Source: Nautilus pompilius (lineage: Eukaryota > Mollusca > Cephalopoda > Nautilida > Nautilidae). Taken from it: a stretch of 64,000 bases of DNA. How positions within the stretch are numbered: position 1 is the first letter of the stretch; each line of letters begins with the position of its first letter. The DNA lies in the NCBI GenBank assembly GCA_018389105.1, contig JACATO010001139.1, positions 1 through 64,000 on the forward strand, read 5' to 3'. Below are positions 1 through 12,778 of the stretch, piece by piece. A model generated the notes under the pieces. That model was not told the origin of the DNA and ran no database searches. It was given only the letters and a program-made list of their open reading frames with translations. The position numbers and the translations under genes were made by a program.

Positions 1-1189
1 TCATCAATTTCTCCCTTAGTGAAGCAATGACATGCTGGTATGGATTATACAGTTTGTTTACAGATTACAAATACATTATTTATAATTTTCAATTACAACA
101 TTAAAAAGTAAAACAAAATGAAGCTAGGCTAACATGTTAACATGCGTCTGAATTTTTCTGAGAAACGAAACAATTTGTTAGTTCTCTAAGTTTGTTCCTA
201 GCATTAAATTGTGAAAGTTGAAAGAGAAAGAATTTTACAAAAACAAGGATATGGATATGGTTTCGAAAGAATTAAATATTGGTTCTTTGCACTGCACAGA
301 TAGGAACAGTTATCCAAAACTGATTTTCTCAAACAATTATCCATGCAGCTGTATTTCCATTTTGAAAGTTGTCTCCCTCTACCAGCAGTACACACCTATC
401 GATTCAGCTGACAGAATTCTTGTTTGATTAGTGGAACAACAAACATAAAAACAAAAAAGATTATACACTGGATGTTCTTTCAGGGCTTAGTTAGAGCCAT
501 GGGAAATCTTATCAAACAGCCAGGGTTTACCAAGTTTGTGTACTACTTGAAGTATTCAAAATATTAAATGCATTTCAGTTTGTTTAGATCAATTTTTTAA
601 AAAATTAAATTTGGCAGTTACTTCGGTTAATAGGGTCAGCATTTCAATGGAGGGGCTGACTTCAGTAAAGGTACATTTAGTCCTCCATATGACATTTCAG
701 ATTTTACCTTACAGTACTACAGTACCACGTGTTGCCAGCCTAGAAGCACCAGCTAGTACACGTGTTGACCTGGCAGTATATTTAGTAGCCAACTCACTCG
801 TATTGTAAAACACACAGGCTTGCAGGACATAGAACTTGTCATCACACAGAGTTATATTAAGGTTTCACAGCACCCCAGGTATTAACCTGTGCTGGGTAAT
901 ACAAAATTAAAAGTATTGGGGTGGAAATGTGCCCAAGATAGCACACAAAGGGTTAAGAATGCTTTGAAAGCTAGTTTGTCACAGCTATCTTTTTTGATCA
1001 GGAATCGCACATGCAATATTAAATTAATCTAGACATCCTTATTCTTATTTCTAACCCCAGCTTCAGAGATTTTCATTTTGTGTAACAATTAAGATCTGTT
1101 GATTGGGATATTTTTCTTCTCCTACTATTCTCGTTATCCTGTTCAGCGAGTGAATAGCAAAGGCTCTGCTGTTCATGTAACGTGTGTCG
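1..1189. other. No gene recognised
   Basis: AT-rich, CpG-poor sequence. The longest reading frames are under 70 codons and resemble nothing known to me. No splice-bounded conserved exon, RNA gene or terminal-repeat structure was seen. Confidence 0.5.
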
Positions 1190-1330
1190 TTCCAGCCAGT
1201 GGTGGACCAATGGACTGCTAAGGCAGAGGGCCAGAGTCTGAATCCTGGTCGGGGTTGGCCAGGTTTGGCGCACTGCCCCTGGCTTGGTTTCTTTGTTGCT
1301 CTTCAGCCAGTAGTGAACCCCCCACCTTCT
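1190..1330 (+). repeat. tRNA-derived SINE-like repeat
   Basis: The segment starts with a box-A-like stretch (AGTGGTGGACCAATGG), followed about 30 bases later by a box-B-like stretch (GAGTCTGAATCCTGG). This is the internal RNA polymerase III promoter layout of tRNA-derived SINEs. The motif AATGGACTGC and the following GAGTnTGAAnCC are shared with the minus-strand copy near 36.8 kb, and a looser relative lies at 23.1 kb. It does not fold into a complete tRNA, so it is not called as a tRNA gene. Confidence 0.55.
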
Positions 1331-4300
1331 GAAAACGAATAGTTCTAGTCTAGACCGCCTTCATAACTGGGAGGGTCGGGGACAATGACATCATTTACGA
1401 TGTAAGCATTCAGAGACTATTCAGCACAGGTGTAGATTGCAACACTTAGTAATGGTTAACTAAAGTTCTGTTATTAATAATTAACTAAGCTGTGACCAGG
1501 TGTGGCACAGTCACCTATTCACGCGCTCATTTTAAGGGTTAACTGAGTATTATTTCCCAAGAACTACGGTTGGTTGTTTAGTTAGATCTGTAGGAGACAA
1601 AAGTCCGAGAATGTTACCAGAAACATTCCTATCCAGATGTTATTCTGATGGACACCTAGGCTTCGGGTAGCGGGGCCAGCAGACCCAACGGACGAAGCCG
1701 GTAAAAGAGCAGTGTAGCAAGTCGGCTGTCATGCAGTTCTTGGCGTCCAGTAATAATAATGATGATGATGATAATAATACAGTTTTCTCCCTTGTTTTCT
1801 CTGCCATTGTACAGTCAAAACTTCCCGCGAGATCTTTACTACTGACGGAGATATCAGTAAATTGTTAACTATTGCTATGTTAAAAATAATATTGTTTACT
1901 AATCCATTCCATTTAATATTATTATTTACGGTTATAATTGAATTACGAATACTTTTAAAACACTATGAAATTTGTTGTTGCTGTTGTTGTGTGTCTACAC
2001 CCGTCTCGTACAATTAGTGTGCGGCCTCCCGCCAATCCGCTTGTAAATTTACCGACTTTCTGGCTGCTGAAGCTACGTGTACCTGTCTCTTCTGAAGGAA
2101 ATGTTCCTTGCGTTTTGTTGTAAAATGAAAAGAAAAAAATTATTTATACTCCCACCCCCTGATTCCTTTTGTGCTATTTTCAATTAATGCTCTTTAACTG
2201 ATATGGTCGTCGTCACACATTTCCTGAAACAAATTACAACTGTCTCAGCTGGGCTGGTGAGAGACGGCCCCCACTGAACATCGACAAAACGAAGACCAAG
2301 GGAAATTTAAAATGGTTTTTATGTTCTTCTTTTCCATCTTCTATTTTTTTTTTCCTCAACGCCTCCTTTCACTTGACTTACATGGTGGAAAAACAAGTTC
2401 GATATTTCAGGTGTACAACTAGAGATTAAAGAAAAAATATACTAAATGAACTGCACAAAAGTAACTTGGTTTCAAAAATAAAAAAAAAAAATAATAATGC
2501 AATTTATTGTGTACTTCCTTGATGACTTCTGCTATAAAGACGAGTTCATAAAGTGATTTAAATTTTTGCATATTACACATCTGTTTTTAAACATTTGTAA
2601 TAATGCTAAAAGTATATAAGCTACATTCAATTAAAATTTCCAAATAAGAACAGTCAGGTGTTTTCTTCTTTTCAGATCAGATCTGCAGTGAGAATCAGTA
2701 AATATACTATCCTCCAGCAGATTGTAAAATTAGAAACTCTTTTGAACAGTGAACCACTATCAAATCATATAGGGGAGGAATTAATGTAGGAAAACTATTT
2801 TAAACCCACATGATTTACTAAGGGAAATGGAAAGATTTTTCTCATGGTAAATGTTTCTGATTTACGAAGTATGCAGTTCTTTTTGTTCTTCTACAAAGCC
2901 AAGCCAGCCACATCTCCAGGTTAGATATTTGTTGTCTGCCACACACATATCTTTAGGAATTTCATGGTTGATGCAAAGTTAAACACCTTCTACTTCTGCT
3001 AAATATCAGAGAAATTGTATTGTAGGTGACTATGATGGTCTGCAGCTCTGAAAGACTGACAAATGGGCCATTCCAGCCAGAAGACACAGACCTGATGAAG
3101 GATAGTCTTCTCACTGATGCTGTCATAAACCCACCCCATAGTTTCTGCCCTCACCACCAATCTTATTTGACACACCCATTCAGAGACCAAGTGTTGAATT
3201 CCATAACTACTACTAGCAGTGTCACTTTACTTTAATCTAAACTTGGTAGACACACGTTATGTAGAGAGCACAGATCTTTTGTAGGTTCCTGTGTATTCAA
3301 GTTGGTCCTGCACAAAGACCACAACTGTCATTTTTTCTGTATCCCAGAGTGTAGAATAAACAGGCACATTGATCTTTACCATGGACAGGTAGAGAACCAA
3401 ATACCCTCACCTCAAATTTCTGCTGCAATCCCTGTGGGAGAACCACAATGTGACAACTGAGACAAGACGTAGTGTTGGGAACAACATATTGATGGGAAGC
3501 ATCCTCAGATGGTATTCATCAACAAAGAAACAACAAAGTTAGGTTAGTGTCAAGGCAGAAAATGGTGCAAAACCAAAGTGCAAAAGCAAACCGAAACAGA
3601 GAGAGAAACAAGTCCTGTCTGGTGAGATACAGATGAGGTCCACCCCTCTGCAGAGCACTGGAGATCTCAGAACCAGAGCCAGCAAACCTACCAGATGTGG
3701 GTGAAACGGTGGCCAACTGACTTAATTAACTTCCTTCAAATCTGTATTACAAAAGAAGCCAGAATTGTACCCCGCAGGTGGTGTTATATTACCCAATGAT
3801 TTTAACTCTACCTCATATACAACATGTTTTTCTAGGCCTGCTAACTAATCATGGTGTTCATCTCTCCAGCTAAGTGCAGCTCCAATGTGATTCATTTGTA
3901 TCCAAACATCCCAAACTAAAATGATACACTCAAATCTAAGCACTGGTTCTCAGTAGCAACCAAAATAGACAAGATATACATAAGTGTTACATATCCCACA
4001 ATACTATCTCTATAGAGTGATTATTCCTAAATCAAAGTAATGCTTCCGCTAGAGCAGGTACCATACCAAAGAGACAGGGTGATTCAATTAATTGCTGACA
4101 AGGCATATTCTAAATACTAAAGATCGTAACATCCATCAAGATAAATAGTACACTTAAGATAGAATGGCACTTCTTTCAAGAACTAAACTTCCTTTCCATC
4201 AATTAACCAGTGGTGGTGTATCTAAATTTGGACCCTCTCCGTATGAGTAATTGATGTATTTCAAGCATTATAACTCTCTAGGGTCTTCCCTGCAGAGAGA

Positions 4301-7300
4301 ATTGTAAACCAGATGATAACAGTCAGCCATGCAGTTCTTTACTGCCAACAGACTCAGGTGAAAAGGCACCTGGTCCCAACATTAGACACTGCATGCAGCC
4401 CAAGCAGAGACTTAATCTGTAGAGGTGGATATTATTTGGCATCTCAGATAAAGGTATAGAGGAATCACCTGTTAAACTTTGAATCTTTTCGCCTTTTTCA
4501 GCTTAAGTGATGTTGAGTAGCCACAGGGCTTTAAAGGGTGGTAGGTAGGTAGGAAGGTATTCGTGTGGAAATTTTTGAAGAAAAACATTGCAAAAGTTTT
4601 TCATCCTTAACAGATGCAGTGCTACCAACCAAGGAAACATTTCAGGCTGTTGGCTCATCAGTGAAACATTACGTCAGATTGTTCAAATTAACCCTGAACA
4701 TTTATGCTCATACCCAACACCTGATAGTCCTCTACTCTTTACTTTTTCATGTCAGAACGATATAATATATATAAATCCTGCATTCTTTCAATTTTAGTTC
4801 TTCATCTACAAAGAATGGTTAGCCTGTTCTCTCTCACTTGATTTTATTATTTCATCAATGTAAATTGCTTGACAACAGAAGAATGTAAATCCATCTAATT
4901 AGGGAGGGAACAGACAGCAAACTCTGGTTCTGATTCAAGCTTCAAGGAAGCTCATGCTTTTCCTGTCCACCTCATATTACAGAAATACTTTCACAAGGGG
5001 AGATAATCCTTACTTATAAAACAGCTAAGTTGTCTGATTGCAAAACTATTTACTTTAAACATGTTCTAATTTACACCTTGCAGTTGAGAACATTCTTCGT
5101 AAATAAGACGTTTTACAATAGCCACACTGGACATTGATTCACTCCAAGAATTTCAGAATGGCTCCTCAGAAATTCACTGGTATAGATTCAAGCTGGACTT
5201 TCTTGGTAAATAATGGATCTGCTTGTGGTGTTCAAGATTCTGTCAGAATAAATTGTCTGGAATGGCAGTACTAGGGAGCAATGAAGAAATGAGTTTAGGT
5301 AGTGCCTTATCTGAGCAATAAGAATAATTCTGGTACTTCATTTCTAACTGACACAAGTATAGAGTTATCTACTTTGAAGATGACTTCAGACATTCACGCT
5401 CCTCTCGCCAGCAATATCATGACACAGTTTAGAGTTATTTGATATCTCTAACCGTTCCCACTGCATTATATCATGCAAGTTTATTTATTCTTTCATTCCA
5501 GAACTGCATCTCATACTATTTATAATTCCATTTTAATGCTAAAATCACTAATTACAAATTATCAAATGCATGTTTAAATCAATAATTCAGATGACACCAT
5601 TATAGTTTTCAAAGCGAAAGTAGAATGGGTAGGCAATAGAAGCCATACCAGAAATTTAACACATTCACGTTGTGGTCTTCTTGAGAGGGGAGCTATGCCA
5701 TGGTCCAAATCTTTTCAGAAACTACTGAAAGCTGAAAGTTTTCAGAATTAACAATGTAGGTAAATTACTACACGCACAGAGTTTTTGGTTATAGAGTAAA
5801 TTAAATAGATAAAGTTAAATCTTGCCTACAAACAGAGCTGCTTGATGGTGTCACTAGTAAAGACCAGCTTATTTTATGGATTGTACTGCTGGGAATAAAC
5901 TTATAATAAACGTTCATTCTTGTCAGAGCCTTACTGGACATGCGAAGAAATACCTGTTACTGTCATGTTAGAAAATGTACAACTTGCATAGCACCTGGCT
6001 TTCAAGCAGCCAGAGCTTCCCTAGCAACTCTTTCATGTTTCCTAATGTTTTCAGCACACAACAATGCTTGTAATATATTATTTACAGAAGTTAAAAGGTT
6101 AGTTGATGCTTTCCCCACACATTGTTGATTGTAATACAAAACTAATGAGCAGCCACCATTCCAGCTGGTTTTCTTAAATGTAAAGTTTTTTAAAAAATAA
6201 TTAAAACTTAAGGTTTGAAATTCATAAAGAAAATGTTTTATTAATTTGAATAGAGCTGTCAGTCGTCTTAGTGGAAAAAAGGTTAGCAAAATGGAAAATG
6301 CTCCTGGATTTTATAGAAAAATGTAGAAATAAATGCATTAACCACGAAAGTAAGTTCTTCTTCTTAAAATGGCACTATTTCTTTCACTCTTGCTAATCTG
6401 TTTACAGTGATAAAGCTAAAATTCTTTGTTTTCACGAGTAAATTTGCGATGAAAGTCATTCAATCTCAGCCATGCCATAATATTAATAAAACAATGAAAG
6501 CCATCAGTAGATAGAACAAGCAAAGAAATACAAGAATTAGAATTAGTTTTTAGTTAGCACACAGTGGTCTGATACAGGAAAAGGAAAAATGGCAGAGTAT
6601 ATAGAAGATGTATAAATGTGATGTGTTCAACAAAGAGCCAAGTATGACAGGTGGTGATGTCGTTGTCGTTGTGTGGGTGGTCATCAAACACCCATCCAGC
6701 TCTATCACCTAATTGGTCAGGCACTGCATAGGTCTGAAAGCGCACAGGATTGAGTCTGGCATTACCTTCAAGCTTCCCCCTACTGCAGTCATGCCCCAGA
6801 ATGTGACAGACGGATCCACTAAACTCTGCAGTAGTGCAGTGCCCCCTCCTCCCCCCAATATAAAATTAATTAAATGGCCGCACAGTCATGGGCAGGTATG
6901 GAATTTTTGTCTGGTCGAGTCCACTAAAATAAAACAGTTGATGTAAATTTGTGATCTGTTTCCTGTTTACACTATACTGAACTTTACATCATCTTTCTTG
7001 TTTGTTTCCGATGGCTTCAATGTTACAGTCGGAGAACAGATTTAAAACAGAAAAGCAATAAGCAGCTACAAAAGATACTGGACTTTCTCCAAAAATTACA
7101 ATTTGTCAAACAAATTTGTTTATCTCTGTATTTTGACAGAGCTGATACAGTCAAGAAAGGCACAAATGTAATTTGGCATCTTAATTTAAGTTTCTCTTGG
7201 ATTTGCTTCAAATAAACAAATGGAATTTTCCTCAATTTAGAAGGGAGACAGTTCAGCAGGCTTGACCTGGGGCCATTTATAAGGAATCAAAACAGAATAG

Positions 7301-8085
7301 CGTACACGTTAAGTCAGTTTTTCTAGCATGTTCTTTATTATTCTCAACTACTACACCACCAAAATGATCAAGCTTAGCTTATAAATATTAATAGAAAAAT
7401 CTGATTCAGATATTTAAAAAATATGATGTTTTAGCTTCCAGATATGGACAAATTACTCTATTATTATTATATTTTAAAAAAACAGACATGATCATTTCAC
7501 AGTATCAAACCTGGGAAAAATTCCATTAACACATTAAACACCCAAGAATGTACCAAAAGTGGGATCTCATTTCAAATAGGCTGAGCCAAGGTATCTGCTG
7601 CGTACAGTCCATAGGTACAGCAATGACTGTATTCTGTAGCATAGCCGTACACACTAAGGCCCCCTTTTCTCCATTAACAAGCTGTCATGGATGTCTCCTG
7701 ACTAAAGCACAAGCTGTAAAACTTCTGATCACTTTGTTTCTTCACAAGTTGAACTGAATGCATACTGTAGTGTTTCTATATCCCTAGATTGTCATGACAT
7801 ATTATTAAAGGGAACTTTAATCCAAACTTTATCTATGTATTCATATTTCCTTGGGAACATTTGTCTTGTTGTCCTACCGTTTTACTTATTCTAAAAATCC
7901 AGGATGTGGGGGCTGACAGTTTGGCTGATTGAACAATGCAATCTCTCCACATCATCTTCTTCAGACGGACAAATGTTCAGCTGTATTCAGTTTTGAGAAA
8001 TGGCCGATGTGTTTTTGTCTAAACCTAAATATCAGGGTTTTTATATTAAGTATCGTGATACAAAATCCAGCAGTCCTATCTGAAA
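1331..8085. other. No gene recognised
   Basis: A long AT-rich stretch with reading frames no longer than about 95 codons, none with a recognisable domain. A short (GAT/AAT)n-type tract lies near 1748-1780. No terminal repeats or conserved exons were seen. It lies downstream of the AADAT-like gene on that gene's strand and may be intergenic. Confidence 0.45.
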
Positions 8086-8160
8086 TGGCCAGGAAGCTAG
8101 GTGGCTGAGGCAGAGTTAATAGATAGGTTTTAAAACCCGGCCTCTGATATAACTAAATGT
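8086..8160 (+). repeat. tRNA-like SINE head, degenerate
   Basis: The sequence has an A-box-like AGCTAGGTGGCTGAGG and a degraded B-box-like GGTTTTAAAACCCGG at tRNA-like spacing. It resembles the other SINE heads in the window but is more diverged. It could be chance similarity. Confidence 0.35.
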
Positions 8161-9300
8161 TCAATTCTAAGGTTAGCAGGACTAAATTATTTTAAGAGAT
8201 TCACTTCTGATGTTCTTCCTTGGCTCAATTAAAACTGCCAACCAGTGATTGTCCTGCCACAAAGTAAACCAAGAGAGACTAAAGTGATGGAGGCAGACTG
8301 CGGATGTTAGGCTGATGCAGCTGGCTTACACAAGGTGTGACATCTTACAACAAAATGCTCTGCATCACCCTGGCACAATCCTCTCTCCCTAAACCTACTG
8401 ATCTTCATAAAGGAAGGAGCTCCTTTGTTTCCATGCCCTTTTTTGATGTTATAGCAGCCAGGTGCAGCAATTCTCTTGGTATACTTCCTCAGCAAGGTTG
8501 GCCACGACCGCATGACTTTTAGAAAGCTGCGCCGAGACTTTTTCTTGCAGGCAGGTGGTGGTGGTGGGTGACATCTTCGGTTCTTTCCAATAAGAGAGTA
8601 AGAGCCCACCTCATTATGGCGCAGATTACACAGATTACAATTAGGAACCCACCATTTTGTTTTAGGAGAGAGAGCTGTAGTTTAATCCCACGGCCACCAC
8701 CTCCTAAAATGAACACAGGTTTATATACTAGTTATAAGCCCACTTTCTACTATGGCTAATAAACTATTCCTGCTGTATAACTGAGTATAAAAGCTGAGAG
8801 ATTGCTTTACTGGTGTAAGCATATTTGGCTCTACAACAGCATCCCCTATCATTTTTAGTCCAAACTTGCTGAGAATACAACCAGGCTTAAATGAACAGAT
8901 TTTCACCAGAGTCATTTCTAACAAGATACCTTCACATTTGTGTTATTGTCTGGTATTGAAGATAGCAAAAATATGTACACGAACCAGGGACATTCACCTG
9001 AAACCTGGCTGACGTCCTGTTACACACAGATGATGGTATAAGGTTGATTCTGGTTCAGCGAGTCTGTGTGAAGACACCGTTCGTGCACCTGACAAAATCA
9101 CAGATGACTAAAGGTACAAAATCAGTCGTCAGGTGTGCAATTTAACTAATTTTAAAAATAAAAATAAAACTACAGAAATTCTGGAAGCATCCTGTTTATT
9201 GTAAGATTTATGAATAATTAATAAATGGCTCCAGTTTGTGGCTCATCAACAAGAGTTCTATTTTACTTTGCTGAGCTGAGTCATGTTTCTTCACAAATCC
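8161..9300. other. No gene recognised
   Basis: The largest open frame (minus strand, about 100 codons at 8307-8609) shows no recognisable domain and has low-complexity proline and lysine stretches. Nothing else is supported. Confidence 0.45.
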
Positions 9301-9307
9301 ACAGCAG

Positions 9308-9340
<33 letters not shown>

Positions 9341-9369
9341 TATTATTATATACTACTACTACTACTACT
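9308..9369. repeat. (ATT)n and (ACT)n microsatellites
   Basis: A run of ATT units is followed directly by TACTACT-type units. The tyrosine- and leucine-rich frames here are products of the microsatellite and not genes. Confidence 0.95.
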
Positions 9370-9959
9370 GGTTTATATCGCTGCACTCTTTATTCAAATG
9401 CTTCAGTTGACCAGTGGCCCGTTCGTTCTCTGTTTAGAGATACCCAGCTTTCTGCTTGTGGTGTTCCCCAGTACGCACGCCTAGTGTTCAAACTCCTAAA
9501 AATTAATAATAATAATAATAACCAGGGCTGTCCATTGATCGCGACTGAAAACCACCAACGGCAAACTGTCGAAGCACAAGCCAGGCCGACTGGAGGTCGT
9601 ACCAGAGTAAAGATCAATGATACAGGTCGATAACGACACCACGAGAGTCTGCAGTCCTCTCTATACGACCGTTACTTGTCTAACTTTCCTCCTACCTTCA
9701 GCAGTAGCATTCTGAATAGAAACTCCTCACCAAACAGCAAAATCCGGACAGGGCTCCCTCCTCCATCAGGAGATCGATCAGCCACACTCTTATAGCCTCC
9801 AACCCAAACTTTTAGCAGGATATAAAATTTTAATTGAAATATTTCAAAGTCAAACATTTAAATTTTTTAATTAACTTTTTAAAATGATAAACAATTAACA
9901 TGATAAAGCAAAGAAAAATCTTTCATGATCAGTCCGGAAAATACTAGAGGCTAATAAAC

Positions 9960-10328
9960 ATGGCGGAGAGCGAAGGAGAAGCTAGGGCGGGGCGTCCTCA
10001 AGGCGACAGAAGAACTGCTACCACCTGCGCGGTTTGCCCAAAAACAATTTTTTATATGCATCCGACGTCCTCCTTAAAATACCATTACGATCGAAAGCAC
10101 CCGTTTTCTTCCAAAATTCCTTCAAAATCTGGAGGCTCCACTGGTAAGGAGACCCCAACAGTAGGGCCTCACACACCGCGTAAGCTTACAGCTGATCTAA
10201 ATGAAAAGCTAACCAACAAGATAGCATTGTGGATTGCTGGATCTGCTCGACCCGTGTCCCCGGGGCTACAGGATTTGCTCAGGAGAGCCCTTGAAAATAA
10301 CGAGCAGGCAAACTATTACAAAAGCTGA
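9960..10328 (+). pseudogene. hAT transposase N-terminus with BED zinc finger
   Basis: A 122-codon frame starting at an ATG just inside the element. Residues about 22-46 form a BED-type finger: Cys-x2-Cys (TTCAVCPK), then an aromatic/SSLKYH stretch and His-x4-His (HYDRKH). BED fingers bind DNA in ZBED proteins and hAT transposases. A basic, proline- and serine-rich linker follows. The frame stops at 10328, and the rest of the transposase continues in other frames downstream, so this is a broken piece and not a complete host ZBED gene. Confidence 0.7.
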
Positions 10329-10593
10329 TGTAGAGTGTGAACCCTGCAAATGGCTGGTAATGTGTTGACTGCTGATGGTCTTTATCCAGTTACAGTTGTT
10401 ACCTGGGAGTCACATCTCATCACATAGATGATGACTGGAAGCTCATTAACAAAGCCTTAGGGGCAGTGCAGTCAACTGAACGCCACTTTAGTGATAATGT
10501 TGCCCAGGAGATCGAAGAGATTTGTGAACAATGGGGAGTTTTAAAGAAGCTTTCTTCGGTGGAAACTGACGACGGAAAAAAAAAAAAAAAAAC

Positions 10594-10767
10594 ATGACAA
10601 ACGCAGCTGGTCAGCTTGGTATTGGCATTCAGCATCTGCCCTGTACAGCACATTCTCTCCAGCTGGCAATGAACAAAGGCATGAAACACTGTAGACTGGA
10701 TAACCTTTTAAGCAAAGTGAGAAGGATAGTCAGCCATGTGAAGCTTTCTCCAGCAAACTTCCTTTAA
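10594..10767 (+). pseudogene. hAT transposase core segment (CTAH motif)
   Basis: The plus-strand frame contains IQHLPCTAHSLQLAMNKG. This is the conserved Cys-x2-His-xLxL segment of the hAT transposase RNase H-like fold, where an all-alpha insertion domain begins. The frame is cut on the left by a poly-A tract (10575-10592) and on the right by a stop codon. The preceding region (10430-10560) reads as the upstream part of the same domain in a different frame. The core is recognisable but non-functional. Confidence 0.7.
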
Positions 10768-11119
10768 CTGAGGGAAAAGCAGAAGACCTGTGGAGAGAGC
10801 CAGCAGACATTAGTAAGTATTGATTTGTAATAGTTATAATAATGTATACATTTATTGTAATAGAGCTGCATACCACTAGATGTATGAAGCACCGAATGAC
10901 AAATATTAGTTTTATGCCTAAGCCTGCTTCATGACTTGTCTAGACCATGTGTATATGACTGGAATGTGTAAAAAAAAAAAACACTTATCACCACCTCATT
11001 ATTTTTATTTCTTTCAAGTTTCCTTCCTGCCTTCCTTGACTCTAATGCTCCCTTCAAACCCTTAATTTTTCTCATTATTATCATTGTAGATCCAGGATGT
11101 TGTCAAACATTGGAATTCA

Positions 11120-11320
11120 ATGTATGACATGATTGGGAGAGTACTTGCCCATAAGACATCTCTGATGCAGATGTTGGAGGACAGACCACAGATTCAAGGG
11201 TTCTCAGAAGCAGAATGGAACAAGCTTGCTGTGCTAACATCTCTACTGAAGCCATGTAAAGATGCAACCCAAGATTTTGGAACCGATCTGTTGTGTCATG
11301 TTCGAATGTACTGCCTTTAA
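11120..11320 (+). pseudogene. hAT transposase middle segment
   Basis: A 66-codon frame reads like the helical region of BED-type hAT transposases, with ML(E)DRPQIQGFSEAEW followed by a leucine-rich LAVLTSLLKP and a Thr/Asp stretch. This region usually precedes the C-terminal dimerisation domain. It is separated from the core segment by about 350 bases of non-coding AT-rich sequence, probably a secondary insertion or decay. Confidence 0.6.
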
Positions 11321-11546
11321 TCAACTTCCCTGCCAACATTGTTCATTTTAAGGAGGGTTTTTTAAAGTTCAGTTAACAGGCAACAAAGTGAAATGAAACA
11401 ACCACTCTCTGAAAGTAGACACTGTACTTGATCCCAGATTTAAAAGTCCTAGTTTAGATAGGGTGGCTGTCTGGAGCAGTCTTTCTTCGTTAGTTGCAGG
11501 TAATGTGTGAAAGCTTACCAGAACTAATGAAGAAGATGCTGACTGA

Positions 11547-11888
11547 GTGGAAGAAAAACAGCCAGTAGCTAAGCGAGGTAGGTTTACGTTTGACAGTGAC
11601 AGCTCAACAGAGTCTGAGAAAACTGAAGTACAAGCACAAAAGGCTGTGTCCTTATACAAAGCACAGCCTCAAATCCTTGACTCTGAAGACCCAATACTTT
11701 GGTGGAAATCTCAGGCATCTGCATTAATGCCAGTGGCTCATTTAGCCAAAATATATTTGGGCTCCCCAACCACAACTGTACCATATGAGCACCTTTTCAG
11801 TCGTGCTGGAGATATTGCTTGTGCAAAGTGGGCTTCATTGCTTCCAGAGAATGTTAATAAGATGGTTTGCTTAAACAATTGGCTTTAA
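11547..11888 (+). pseudogene. hAT C-terminal dimerisation domain
   Basis: This 113-codon frame ends with the hAT family C-terminal dimerisation signature. A PVAHLAKIYLGSP stretch is followed by YEHLFSRAGDI and WASLLPENVNKMVCLNNWL, matching the canonical pattern of Leu-Ala, small-residue Pro, Glu-x-x-Phe-Ser-x-Ala-Gly, Leu-Leu-x-x-x-x-x and a terminal Leu-Asn. It is preceded by a serine- and glutamate-rich linker. It belongs to the same element as the BED finger at 9960. Confidence 0.8.
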
Positions 11889-12501
11889 TGGGGGGAAATG
11901 AATTTGTTTTGCTTGCTGCTTAGCTTTGGTTAATAGATGCACTTGTCAGTCTGCCAATTCTCTCCTTAGTTTCTGATGTTGTTTATTATTGGATGCAGAA
12001 GTTTGTGACAAATAGTGTATAAGTATTATTTGGCTGTTTTACATGAACAGACAGCCCATGATGTTGTGATAACTGCCAAGATTAAATTTAAGATTAACGG
12101 AAGATTCAAATATTTATTTGAGGATTAATTGTAGATTAAAAATTTAAATTGTTTGACAGCCCTAATAACAACAAACCTGATCCAGTACAGACATGACAAG
12201 TTCAGGATCCTATTACACACATTCCACATCTGGACAGATCAGTGGACACCAGAAAACCTGACAGCTCCCTTATCCCAAAGGCTTCAGGCCGACAAAGTTA
12301 CTAGATCAAAGACAATAGCACCAGTTTCTGAGGTTGAGAGAGACAATAATAGTAATCTCAACAAATATAATATGCTAATTTCTAATTAAAAATTAACTCT
12401 GTGTACAGAACATTATTTTGCTAGGTAGGTTCATCAGTAGGTTTACTTTTGGTAGCTCATCAGCAACATGGCTTCCTCCGGCTTCATTTCCATGCATCTC
12501 T

Positions 12502-12558
12502 TCAACACAAACTCCCTCTTAACTCCTTTATTTTCTTCCAGCATCTAATCTCAAGGGT
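12502..12558 (-). CDS. AADAT: AADAT-like terminal exon
   Basis: This 57-base phase-0 exon follows acceptor TTCTTAACAG. It encodes TLEIRCWKKIKELRGSLC and a stop. Position, length and the basic/leucine helix pattern fit the short C-terminal helix of the family (AFQVLAQLIKESL-like). Identification rests mainly on context and phase. Confidence 0.5.
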   Translation of the reverse strand, partial: TLEIRCWKKIKELRGSLC

Positions 12559-12609
12559 CTGTTAAGAAAACAACAGCAGTACCAGTATAATGAAAAAAAT
12601 TTATTTTAC

Positions 12610-12778
12610 CTTGTCCATTTCTTCTGGAGAAATCTGAGAATATGAAACCCTGATGTACTTCTTGGAACAAACAGAACCACTTTTTCGCCAGTTTTCTCCA
12701 TGATCAGTTTGTGCGTATCATCTGTGCCATTCAGCTTCATCCAGTAAAACACACCACCCGAGTCACAGATCTTTGGGT
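12610..12778 (-). pseudogene. AADAT: AADAT-like C-terminal domain exon, internally broken
   Basis: The first frame reads DSGGVFYWMKLNGTDDTHKL and continues to KVVLFVP, matching the GGMFLWIKVKGI..ELI..KA..V.MLPG strand-helix of the aminotransferase small domain. A second frame immediately reads KKYIRVSYSQISPEEMDK, matching PYLRASFSSASPEQMD. About ten residues, including the expected GNAF substrate-loop segment, are missing between them, and the frame changes. The donor AAG|GTAAAA is intact and in phase 0 with the terminal exon. Confidence 0.75.

Larger units (their letters stand above)
9523..12164 (+). mobile_element. Decayed hAT transposon (BED-finger type)
   Basis: The left end reads CAGGGCTGTC and the right end is its inverted complement GACAGCCCTA. 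The flanks are ATAATAAC (9515-9522) and ATAACAAC (12165-12172), a 7-of-8 match to the 8-bp target duplication expected of the hAT superfamily. Inside, in order, are a BED zinc-finger frame, a Cys-x2-His hAT core segment and a C-terminal hAT dimerisation segment, all on the plus strand but in separate frames. Poly-A tracts and A/T-rich filler interrupt the coding region, so the copy is inactive. The AT-rich subterminal region before the right end (12080-12150) repeats AGATTAA-like motifs, as hAT ends often do. Confidence 0.85.

Noticed and set aside
1190-1330. Functional tRNA gene
   Set aside because: A- and B-box similarity only. No cloverleaf, and related copies occur elsewhere.
8307-8609. 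100-codon minus-strand frame
   Set aside because: No domain, low-complexity start, and no splice or homologous context.
9225-9633. Leucine- and tyrosine-rich open frames
   Set aside because: They are produced by ATT and ACT microsatellites and the hAT left end.
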